Source: Thermatribacter velox (GTDB lineage Bacteria > Atribacterota > Atribacteria > Atribacterales > Thermatribacteraceae). Taken from it: DNA of 64,000 bases. The translations under genes and the position numbers were made by a program. Below are positions 53,691 to 60,933 of the stretch, piece by piece. The stretch's first letter is position 1, and every line of letters starts with the position of its first letter. The DNA lies in NCBI RefSeq assembly GCF_038396615.1, contig NZ_CP121689.1, positions 1-64,000 on the forward strand, read 5' to 3'. The notes below the pieces were generated by a model that was not told where the DNA came from, ran no database searches, and saw only the letters and a program-made list of their open reading frames with translations.

Positions 53691-54754
53691 TTCAAGACCC
53701 TCCTTTTGAATTGAGGATAGTAAAAATCCAGATTACTACACATTACCACCACAGGTTCCAAATAATGATGGGTTGGTGGTTTCCGTTTCTCGGTTAGGAA
53801 CTGAAAAAGAATGTTTACTGCTTCCCATCCCTGACGGTAAGGATTTTGAAAAAGCGTTGCCTGTATCACCCCCTTTTTGAGATAATCAACCATTTCCTCA
53901 AAAAGATCTGTGGTGATCAGCTTGATATCGTGGTTCGTGTGTTGCTCAGCAAGTACCTTACAGACAGCTACCGAGTTTGCTGTGGCGACATAGATTCCTG
54001 CAAGATCGGGGTATTTCCGTAATAATTCCTCCGTGTTTTGAGCAGCCAGTTCTTCCCTTTCATGGTTCTCTACTACCGCTACCACTTCTCCATCTGGGTG
54101 CATAGCGAGAAAAGCATTGGTGAAACCGTCCACTTTCTGACGGTGGTCCTCTATTTCCAGAGAACCAACCATAATGGCCACCCGGGGTCCGGTAACGATT
54201 TTAGCTAACAGCTCGCCAGCTAATTCACCGTTTTGATAAGGGTTGACACAAACCGATGTTAATCTCTTACTCTCTGGGGCATCTGTGGACACAGTAACCA
54301 CGGGTATGTTCTTTTCGACAAACTGATTAATCAGGGGGTTCAGTTTGCTGCGATGACCGGGTGTAAGCACCAGAGCATCAATATCTTCTTGGAGAAGTTT
54401 TTGCAAAACATTTTCTTCTCCCTGCCCCAGGCTTTCAACACTGTAAACCAGGGGGTATACTTTGAAATCCTGTAGGGCTTCTATGGCCTCTTTGAAGCCC
54501 TGCCGTACGTCATCGTAGAAATAGTGAAGTTTTTGTGGAAAGACAGCTGCAAAAACCAAAGGTTTCTTTCTGGTAAGAATGCTGGCTACTCGGTTTTTGC
54601 GATAACCAATTTTTTCGGCAATAGTCAAAATCCTTTGCCGAGTTTGAGGGTCTATCCCACGCCGGTTGTGAAGCGCCCGGTCCACAGTACCAATGGAAAC
54701 CCCGGCTAAAGAGGCAATGTCTTTTATGGTTGGTCTTCGCTTGTGGTCGTTCAT
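53687..54754 (-). CDS. LacI-family regulator of the CUT1 operon
   Basis: The 355-residue protein has the DNA-binding head RPTIKDIASLAGVSIGTVDRALHNRRG and a periplasmic-binding-like effector domain with KNRVASILTRKKPLVFAAVF. It is the first gene of the operon with the MalE/F/G-like proteins and the UPF0047 protein. ATG 54754 or the adjacent GTG 54757 starts translation; no ribosome site precedes either. The operator 54757-54770 overlaps the start region, which implies autorepression. Confidence 0.9.
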   Translation of the reverse strand: MNDHKRRPTIKDIASLAGVSIGTVDRALHNRRGIDPQTRQRILTIAEKIGYRKNRVASILTRKKPLVFAAVFPQKLHYFYDDVRQGFKEAIEALQDFKVYPLVYSVESLGQGEENVLQKLLQEDIDALVLTPGHRSKLNPLINQFVEKNIPVVTVSTDAPESKRLTSVCVNPYQNGELAGELLAKIVTGPRVAIMVGSLEIEDHRQKVDGFTNAFLAMHPDGEVVAVVENHEREELAAQNTEELLRKYPDLAGIYVATANSVAVCKVLAEQHTNHDIKLITTDLFEEMVDYLKKGVIQATLFQNPYRQGWEAVNILFQFLTEKRKPPTHHYLEPVVVMCSNLDFYYPQFKRRVLK

Positions 54755-54756
54755 CA

Positions 54757-54789
54757 CGTTAACGTTAACGAGAATTTTTAATAATTATA
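54757..54789 (-). promoter_or_regulatory. Promoter and operator of the CUT1 operon
   Basis: An extended -10, TGGTATAAT (TATAAT at 54789-54784), is followed by the perfect 14-bp palindrome CGTTAACGTTAACG (54757-54770) and then the start codon. The palindrome is a LacI-type operator sitting where it would block initiation. The leader would be only about 22 nt with no Shine-Dalgarno. Confidence 0.7.
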
Positions 54790-54807
54790 CCACACTTTCT
54801 AAAAGTG

Positions 54808-55029
54808 CTATTTTCGAGGGCGAATATCGTTGATGATCAATTTAGCTTTCTGTGCAAGTGGTTGCGGAACCAATATCTCTAAGGGACCCGTATCTCCAAA
54901 GTAGGCTTCTCCTCCGTAAGGCTCGGTGGAGGGGCGGAGAATTACCCGTATTCCCTCTGCTTCAAGATACCCTTTTATGAGTTCTGCTTCTACCCGGTTC
55001 GCAGCAAGCATTACTTTCTGGTATTGCAT
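54808..55029 (-). CDS. DUF2007 small protein
   Basis: The 73-residue protein matches the DUF2007 family (putative signal-transducing, ferredoxin-like fold): MLAANRVEAELIKGYLEAEG, IRVILRPSTEPY and ILVPQPLAQKAKLIINDI. It lies 42 bp after the GRE activase gene on the same strand and is probably the last gene of that operon. The start is ATG 55029 (GGGAG upstream) or GTG 55035. Its role in the pathway is not evident. Confidence 0.78.
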   Translation of the reverse strand: MQYQKVMLAANRVEAELIKGYLEAEGIRVILRPSTEPYGGEAYFGDTGPLEILVPQPLAQKAKLIINDIRPRK

Positions 55030-55071
55030 GGGCACTCCCTATTAAAGAATTTTTTCCATATTAGCGCAAAT

Positions 55072-55986
55072 TCAGCTTTCCAGCAATTGCACGTTGGAAA
55101 GCTTTGATATCTGGAGCTTCACGGATTCCAGGTGCTTTTGCTCTGGCAAAGGGAGCTTTTCGAGTGCGTACACTTTGCCTATGCGGGCGTACTTGTTTAT
55201 TCCTAAGCGATGATAGGCAAGTACTTCAATTTTACATTTGGGGATGGAAGCGAGAAACTCGGTAAGCATTGCTATGTCTTCCTGAGAATCATTTATGCCC
55301 GGTATTAGCGGGTAACGGAATAAACATTTTGAGGGGTACCGGCTGGCCAACTGCAAGGCGTTTTGCAAAATGCTTTTATTGTTAACACCCGTGTATTTGA
55401 GATGTTTTTGGGCATCAATTACTTTTAGGTCATAGAGCACAAGGTCTACCATGTCAGCTATTTCCAGGAGACGTTGCAGGTCTTCCGGTGTACCCCTGAT
55501 ATAGCCTGAAGTGTCAATTGCGATATGATATCCCAGCTTTTTTAGACGAAGAGTTAAAGAGCGGACAAATTCAAACTGATAGAGGGGTTCTCCTCCTGAG
55601 ATGGTTACTCCTCCACCGGATTGGCTATAAAAAGCTTCGTCTTTAGACACTTCGGCAATTACTTCTTCAACGCTCATTTCCTTTCCAATAATGAAGAGCG
55701 CAGAAACCGGACATAATTCTATACACTTGCCACAGAGAGTACACTTTTGACGATTGACCCGGTGGGGATTTTGGAGATTGCAGGCATGGTAAGGGCATAC
55801 TTTCTCACAGGTGCCACATTCCAGACATTGCTCAGGCCAGAAACCTATTTCTGGTTCGGGTTTCTGGGATTCTGGGTTGTGGCACCAGAGACAGCGCAGA
55901 GGACACCCTTTTAAGAACACAGTAGTTCTTATCCCTGGCCCATCGTGTATAGAAAAATGCTGTATGTCAAAGACGATTCCTTTCAT
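55072..55986 (-). CDS. Glycyl radical enzyme activase (radical SAM)
   Basis: The 304-residue activase generates the glycyl radical on its partner enzyme using S-adenosylmethionine. The radical SAM motif C-x3-C-x2-C appears in FLKGCPLRCLWCHNPESQ. Two ferredoxin-like clusters are inserted (CLECGTCEKVCPYHAC and CTLCGKCIELCP), as in dehydratase-type activases. Then comes ISGGEPLYQ (SAM-binding GGE motif). The partner GRE is encoded 5 kb upstream in the same transcript, with the transporter genes between them. The start is ATG 55986. Confidence 0.95.
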   Translation of the reverse strand: MKGIVFDIQHFSIHDGPGIRTTVFLKGCPLRCLWCHNPESQKPEPEIGFWPEQCLECGTCEKVCPYHACNLQNPHRVNRQKCTLCGKCIELCPVSALFIIGKEMSVEEVIAEVSKDEAFYSQSGGGVTISGGEPLYQFEFVRSLTLRLKKLGYHIAIDTSGYIRGTPEDLQRLLEIADMVDLVLYDLKVIDAQKHLKYTGVNNKSILQNALQLASRYPSKCLFRYPLIPGINDSQEDIAMLTEFLASIPKCKIEVLAYHRLGINKYARIGKVYALEKLPLPEQKHLESVKLQISKLSNVQLLES

Positions 55987-56029
55987 AAGTCTTTCGTGTT
56001 TCTCCTTGTTTTAAAATCAAGGGTACTGG

Positions 56030-56791
56030 TTATCTTTTAGCTAACCACTTTAAGCTCTGATACCAGAATTGAGCATAGTACTGCCAGTTTACGAAAGCAG
56101 TACCCCAGTGAGGTGCCATGTCGGAGGAAAAGGCCATACTCCTTCCCTTTTCGTACTCCCAGACAGCGATAAAGACATCTTCGCCGAATTTGGCAATGGT
56201 TTCGGCTCCAACTTTTGCTTTCAGCTTGTTATATCCAAGAAAGAGAGGCCACTCTCGAAGGGGAATCCCTTTTAATGCTGGATGTTCAGGAAGGAGTATC
56301 TCGGGTTTAACGCCCTCGGTCGTTTCCACTCTATCATCGGTTGTTTGAATATGAACTGGCAATGCTTCTTCAACTGGGCTTCCATGGTAGTTTGCCATAG
56401 CTCTGAAACCCTGGAAAGACATCCAGCCGCCACACATGACCAGTGCTCCTCCCTTGGCAACAAAGTCGCGTATAAGGGTTAGTTTGTCTTTGCCCATCGG
56501 TACTCTGAAAACGTCTGGATAAAGGGTTAAAGTATTTCTTCCCACATCGCTCAGTATCAGGACATCGTATTTTTTGAGCTCTTCAAGAGTTTGGGGAAAC
56601 ATGGATAGAGCAAGGTGGTTAGGTAGATGATCTACTTCAAGGTCAGCATATTTTTGCAGGGCTTCTCTAAAGTAAATAGAAAAATCTTCATATCCTCCCA
56701 ATGGGACAACATCGAAACCTTTTATGTGAAACTTCGATACTATCCAGGTTTCGCCTACCAGAAGCACTTTTAATGTTTCCTGATTTTTCAA
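56030..56791 (-). CDS. Putative glutamine amidotransferase-like protein (PF07090 type)
   Basis: The protein of about 253 residues has a class I glutamine amidotransferase-like fold: LKVLLVGETWIVSKFHIKGF, YDVLILSDVGRNTL, and the nucleophile-elbow-like GGALVMCGGWMSFQGF with a Cys. SMAFSSDMAPHWG carries a possible His. This fits the PF07090 (DUF1355) group, which is related to ThuA and of unknown activity. Its place in the GRE operon suggests a role in handling the same sugar. The start is TTG 56791 (AAGGGGG 8 nt upstream) or TTG 56800. Confidence 0.75.
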   Translation of the reverse strand: MKNQETLKVLLVGETWIVSKFHIKGFDVVPLGGYEDFSIYFREALQKYADLEVDHLPNHLALSMFPQTLEELKKYDVLILSDVGRNTLTLYPDVFRVPMGKDKLTLIRDFVAKGGALVMCGGWMSFQGFRAMANYHGSPVEEALPVHIQTTDDRVETTEGVKPEILLPEHPALKGIPLREWPLFLGYNKLKAKVGAETIAKFGEDVFIAVWEYEKGRSMAFSSDMAPHWGTAFVNWQYYAQFWYQSLKWLAKR

Positions 56792-56809
56792 AGGTAACAA
56801 CCCCCTTTA

Positions 56810-57631
56810 TCATCCTTTGCCATATCCAGCCATGAGGCCGGATATGAAGTACCTACCAAGGAAAATGAAGACCAACACAGGAATTATCGAGGTGATTACT
56901 GCACCGGCCATTTGAATGTGCCATTGGGCTATCTGAGTACCTTTAAGTTCAGCTAAAAAGGGCATCACCGGCTTGACCTGTGGTCCTCTGGTTAGGGCGA
57001 TACCCAGCAAAAACTCGTTGTATATCTGGATGAAAACCAGAATGGTTGCCGAAATCAAACCGGGCAAGGATACCGGCAGCAAAATTTTTAAATAGTATTT
57101 AAAAGGCTTGCATCCATCAAGTATAGCGGCTTCTTCCAGATCAGGAGGGACCTTCATAAAAAAGGTTCCTGTAATAAGTGTGGCCATTGGTGCATTCAGT
57201 ATAACGTAAATCAGAATAAGTCCCCAGTAAGTGTTTAAAAGGTTAAGGGTTTTGAGGAACTGGGTTATGGGGATAAGGATTACGTGGTAAGGCAAAAAAG
57301 TTACCACAACAATTGCAAAAAAGAGGTAAGTCGCGAAACGAAAATTAAATCCAGTAAGAGCGTACCCGGCCATGGATCCTATCAGAATACATACAAATGT
57401 AGCGCTCAAACTGATAATCAGGCTATTTCTGAGGCCAATTTTTAGTGCTTCAAAAGCTTTGGCATAATTGCTGGTTTGAAGTTTTTGGGGAGGAACGAGG
57501 TACTTTTGCAGAGCTACTTCTTCCTGAGTTTTGAGCGAAGTACTAATCATGGCGTATATTGGTATCATCCAGAGAAAAACCATAACACATAATAAAACGG
57601 TGATTGTTAAAACAAAAGTGCGATCTTTCAT
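56810..57631 (-). CDS. CUT1 sugar ABC permease (MalG-like) in GRE operon
   Basis: The 273-residue permease has six helices and the EAA loop KVPPDLEEAAILDGCKPFKYYLKILLPVSLPGL. It starts at ATG 57631, overlapping the stop of the first permease gene by 4 bp. The longer frame to 57658 has no better ribosome site. With its partner it forms the CUT1 channel that probably imports the substrate of the glycyl radical pathway. No ATPase gene is in the cluster. Confidence 0.94.
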   Translation of the reverse strand: MKDRTFVLTITVLLCVMVFLWMIPIYAMISTSLKTQEEVALQKYLVPPQKLQTSNYAKAFEALKIGLRNSLIISLSATFVCILIGSMAGYALTGFNFRFATYLFFAIVVVTFLPYHVILIPITQFLKTLNLLNTYWGLILIYVILNAPMATLITGTFFMKVPPDLEEAAILDGCKPFKYYLKILLPVSLPGLISATILVFIQIYNEFLLGIALTRGPQVKPVMPFLAELKGTQIAQWHIQMAGAVITSIIPVLVFIFLGRYFISGLMAGYGKG

Positions 57632-58500
57632 ATCCTCACCCACTTTTTTATGGCCCACATGGAATAAGGGATAACCATAGCTGCCGAGAGAGCCAGAATG
57701 ACAATACTCGTGGCTGTCCCCATTCCGATATCTCGAGAGTCAAAGGTGAGTCTGTACATTAAGTAGGGTAAAATTTCGGTGCTGACTCCAGGACCACCTC
57801 TGGTCATTATCCAGACCAGGTCGAAGACCTTTACTGTGGTTATAGCGAGCATTGTGGTGCAGATGAGAGTTGCGTGACCTACATTAGGGAAAATGATTCT
57901 AAATGCTACCGTCCAGTGAGAAGCACCATCTACTCTGGCAGCCTCAACCATTTCGTAGGGTATGCCTTTTATGGCTCCCAGATAGATTACCAGAGCGAAG
58001 CCAAGGTATTGCCAGAAAGCCGCTACAATCATGCAGTATATGGCTGTTTTGGGAAGCGCAATCCAACCCAGGCGCGAAGTGTTCACTCCCAACATTTTGA
58101 GAATAGAATTAATCAGGCCGGAACTGGGGTCATACATCCAAGCCCATAACACTCCGGTAATAATGAAAGAGAGAGCCATGGGGAAGAGAAATATTTGCCA
58201 AAAAATACTCTCACCTCTTCTAAGATGTGTCAGGAGGTAAGCAAGGATGAACCCCACAAAAACAGTGGGTCCAATAAAGAAAAGCAACCATAAAATGTTG
58301 TTACGGATGTTAATCCAGAACCTTTCCATGCCAAATAATCGGGAAAAGTTATATAGACCAGCAAATTTCCAGGTTGGTTTTAAACCCTGCCAGAAGGTAA
58401 ATGCGGCCACAAAGTCCCAGACAATCATGCTGTAAAAAATGGCAATCAAAACTATGATGGGTATAAGGAACGCGATACCGGAAGCTCGATAATACCTCAT
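57628..58500 (-). CDS. CUT1 sugar ABC permease (MalF-like) in GRE operon
   Basis: The 290-residue permease has six helices. The first is GIAFLIPIIVLIAIFYSMIVW, and the EAA loop reads IPYEMVEAARVDGASHWTVAFRIIFPNVGHA, typical of MalF/UgpA-type components. The start is ATG 58500, with GGGAGGAG upstream, directly after the intercistronic hairpin. It pairs with the MalG-like protein encoded next (4-bp overlap). Confidence 0.94.
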   Translation of the reverse strand: MRYYRASGIAFLIPIIVLIAIFYSMIVWDFVAAFTFWQGLKPTWKFAGLYNFSRLFGMERFWINIRNNILWLLFFIGPTVFVGFILAYLLTHLRRGESIFWQIFLFPMALSFIITGVLWAWMYDPSSGLINSILKMLGVNTSRLGWIALPKTAIYCMIVAAFWQYLGFALVIYLGAIKGIPYEMVEAARVDGASHWTVAFRIIFPNVGHATLICTTMLAITTVKVFDLVWIMTRGGPGVSTEILPYLMYRLTFDSRDIGMGTATSIVILALSAAMVIPYSMWAIKKWVRI

Positions 58501-58513
58501 TTTTGTCTCCTCC

Positions 58514-58547
58514 CTTCCCCATGTCGGTTTCTACCGACATGGGGAAG
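58514..58547 (-). terminator. 15-bp-stem intercistronic hairpin in the GRE operon
   Basis: CTTCCCCATGTCGGT and ACCGACATGGGGAAG pair perfectly around a 4-nt loop. It lies 10 bp after the binding-protein stop and before the MalF-like ribosome site. No T-run follows. Confidence 0.68.
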
Positions 58548-58556
58548 TTCTCTTTT

Positions 58557-59849
58557 TTACTTCCAGAACCAGCTACAAGCTTCAGCAAGATTTGTTCTTT
58601 CAGCAGCTTCAGCTATAGCGCTAATCGCCGCGTCAACGTCCTGATCAACCAGGAACTTGGTCAAGATATCCATGAGCTCGCTTCCAAAAGCAGGTGTAAT
58701 CATGCCGCCATGAAATCCGTCACAGACAGCTCTCAGAGAGTTAAGGTCACGAGCGCTTCTCTGGCGATAAGGATCCGGGTATATATCTGGAGGCACATCG
58801 TTAACAATGGTTACCGATCCTTTAATCAGATTGAACGCTTTTTGGGCCTCTGGGGTAGTACACATTTGTATCCAGTCTCTGGCGTTGTTAGGATGTGGTG
58901 CTCCTTTAGGCAATGGGAAGGTATCTGCATGTCCCATCCATACGTTTGGAGGAATAGCTGTTACGCTAAAGTCCACTTCTGGTTCCATGCCTATGTTAAG
59001 GTAATATCCCAGAATCCAGTCACCCATCCAGTACATGGCAGCTTCTCCGGTTTTAAGCAAGGCTCCCGCTTCATCCCAGCTTTTAGTAGCGTGCCAGGGA
59101 TAAATATAAGGAATCAAAGCTGCATAGCGTTCCATGGCTTTCCGGAAAGTTGGATCATTAGCAAAGTCAATCTGCCCTGTATTAGCTCTTTCGTAAAAAT
59201 CTGGTCCACCAGTGGTAAGTAAGACCATGTCGTATAGATAAGTAGACCATACTTTTTCGCGAGTACCCAGGGCAAGAGGGGACACATCTGGTTTGGCTTC
59301 CTTTATTTTTTTGCAGGCTTCTAAAAGCTCTTCGTAACTTTCGGGTGGTTTTACTCCTACTTCTTCCAGGATTTTTTTGTTATACCACAACCAGTTAGTG
59401 CGATGTGCATTGATGGGTACTGAGTATACGTGACCGTCAAATTTTAGAGTTTTTACCCACATGGGATTGATACGTGCTTCGAAATTAGTCTCGGCCCAGA
59501 TATCGTCGACGGCTTCCAGATATCCTGCGTCTATGTAGTCTTTTTGTTGATTACCCTGGTGGTCTTGGAAAGAATCTGGTGGTATCCCTGCCGCAAGGTT
59601 GCTCATTAAAACAGCCAGCATGGTTTCTCCTCCACCACCAGCGACAGGGTTTTCCACAATCTTTACCCCAGGATTTCTCTCCTGGTATATTTTAAAAAGC
59701 GCATCTATAGCTTCTTTTTCGCCTCCAGCTGTCCAATAGTGGAAAATGATGAACTCGTTTTCTTTTTCCTGGGCCATAGTGAAAGAGAAAGTAGCACCAA
59801 AAGCCAGGAAGATGGCTATTAGCACTACCAAACCCAAAAATTTTTTCAT
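58557..59849 (-). CDS. CUT1 sugar-binding protein in GRE operon
   Basis: The 430-residue binding protein has a signal peptide (LGLVVLIAIFLAFGATFSFTMA) and family 1 blocks: FIIFHYWTAGGEKEAIDALF, YSVPINAHRTNWLWYNKKIL and MYWMGDWILGYYLNIG. The start is ATG 59849 after GGAGGAGAGAAG. It lies between the ROK kinase gene and the permeases, separated from the kinase gene by about 105 bp with no clear promoter. It probably binds the sugar or sugar alcohol that feeds the ROK/GRE enzymes. Confidence 0.93.
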   Translation of the reverse strand: MKKFLGLVVLIAIFLAFGATFSFTMAQEKENEFIIFHYWTAGGEKEAIDALFKIYQERNPGVKIVENPVAGGGGETMLAVLMSNLAAGIPPDSFQDHQGNQQKDYIDAGYLEAVDDIWAETNFEARINPMWVKTLKFDGHVYSVPINAHRTNWLWYNKKILEEVGVKPPESYEELLEACKKIKEAKPDVSPLALGTREKVWSTYLYDMVLLTTGGPDFYERANTGQIDFANDPTFRKAMERYAALIPYIYPWHATKSWDEAGALLKTGEAAMYWMGDWILGYYLNIGMEPEVDFSVTAIPPNVWMGHADTFPLPKGAPHPNNARDWIQMCTTPEAQKAFNLIKGSVTIVNDVPPDIYPDPYRQRSARDLNSLRAVCDGFHGGMITPAFGSELMDILTKFLVDQDVDAAISAIAEAAERTNLAEACSWFWK

Positions 59850-59954
59850 ACTTCTCTCCTCCTTAAATACAAATTTTCACGCATCACACAAGAACCAACA
59901 CCCTTTGGAATAGAGCCAGTGCCGGAATATTTCACGCTTTGTGTTTTCTCCGGA

Positions 59955-60914
59955 TTATGATTCAAAAACCATTATGGCACCGCCTATTACACCACCGTAT
60001 TCACCAAGTTCTGCTTCTTTAATATACGTGTTTTCTATCACCTCCTTTGGCAAGTGCTCTGAGAGATAGGTTCTTATCTCATGCGAAAAAAGATTGACCA
60101 ACCTTTTTCCAAGGCTTCCGCCAACTATGATAACCTCTGGATTAAGTATCTGAATTATGTTAAGAAAGGCTACAGATAGATATTGAATGAGTGGTTCAAT
60201 CGCTTTCAGCAATTTGGGATGTTGGTCAGATAAGAGGTCAAACAGTTTTCTTACACAATCCTCGTGGGTTCTATCAGATAAAAAAAGATTTTTGCACAAG
60301 GGTTCTCGATTTATAAATTCTTCGAGACCAAGGCCCGAGAGCAAAGACATCAAGCAACCAGTGTTACCGCACTTGCAGCTGAAGCCATTTATATCAACGA
60401 CCATGTGTCCGAATTCTCCAGCACTTCCCAAGGAGCCCCTGTAGAGTTTTCGATCAATAAATATTGCCCCTCCTGTACCAGTACTGATGGTGAGATACAC
60501 TGCATTTGTAAAGTTTTTACCTGCACCGATGCGCATTTCAGCAAGTCCTACCAGGTTGGCGTCGTTGTCCAGCAAAACTGGCATCTTAAGTTTTTTCTCT
60601 AAAAACTCTTTAAGAGGAGTTTTTTCCCAGGCTGAGTTACGGAGATTGGTATATGAAAATGTAGAACCCTTTTTGAAATCAACTGGACCGGGATACCCCA
60701 CACCAGCTCCCACAATAAATATATTACCGCAGTTTTCCAATAATTTACTTACGTTCAAGGCTATAAAATCGACCAGTTGCTCAGGGGTAAAATTTCTGTG
60801 TTCCTCGCTAATAGAACATTTTAGTATTTCCAGATTTTCTGTAACCAGGCCCAGGCGGAGTTTGGTTCCGCCTATATCAATACCCAGTGCACAGCGTCGA
60901 GCCAATTCGATCAC
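59955..60914 (-). CDS. ROK-family sugar kinase in GRE operon
   Basis: The 319-residue ROK protein has the ATP-binding ALGIDIGGTKLRLGLV, catalytic-Asp LLDNDANLVGLAE, TISTGTGGAIFIDRKL, the His of GEFGHMVVD and the zinc motif CKCGNTGCL, plus PEVIIVGGSLGKR. There is no N-terminal winged helix, so it is a kinase and not a repressor. The usual CLE of the zinc motif is CLM here. It starts 20 bp after the GRE stop at GTG 60914. Phosphorylation of the imported substrate before the GRE step is the natural inference. Confidence 0.92.
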   Translation of the reverse strand: MIELARRCALGIDIGGTKLRLGLVTENLEILKCSISEEHRNFTPEQLVDFIALNVSKLLENCGNIFIVGAGVGYPGPVDFKKGSTFSYTNLRNSAWEKTPLKEFLEKKLKMPVLLDNDANLVGLAEMRIGAGKNFTNAVYLTISTGTGGAIFIDRKLYRGSLGSAGEFGHMVVDINGFSCKCGNTGCLMSLLSGLGLEEFINREPLCKNLFLSDRTHEDCVRKLFDLLSDQHPKLLKAIEPLIQYLSVAFLNIIQILNPEVIIVGGSLGKRLVNLFSHEIRTYLSEHLPKEVIENTYIKEAELGEYGGVIGGAIMVFES

Positions 60915-60933
60915 CCGTATCCTATTTATTTGG

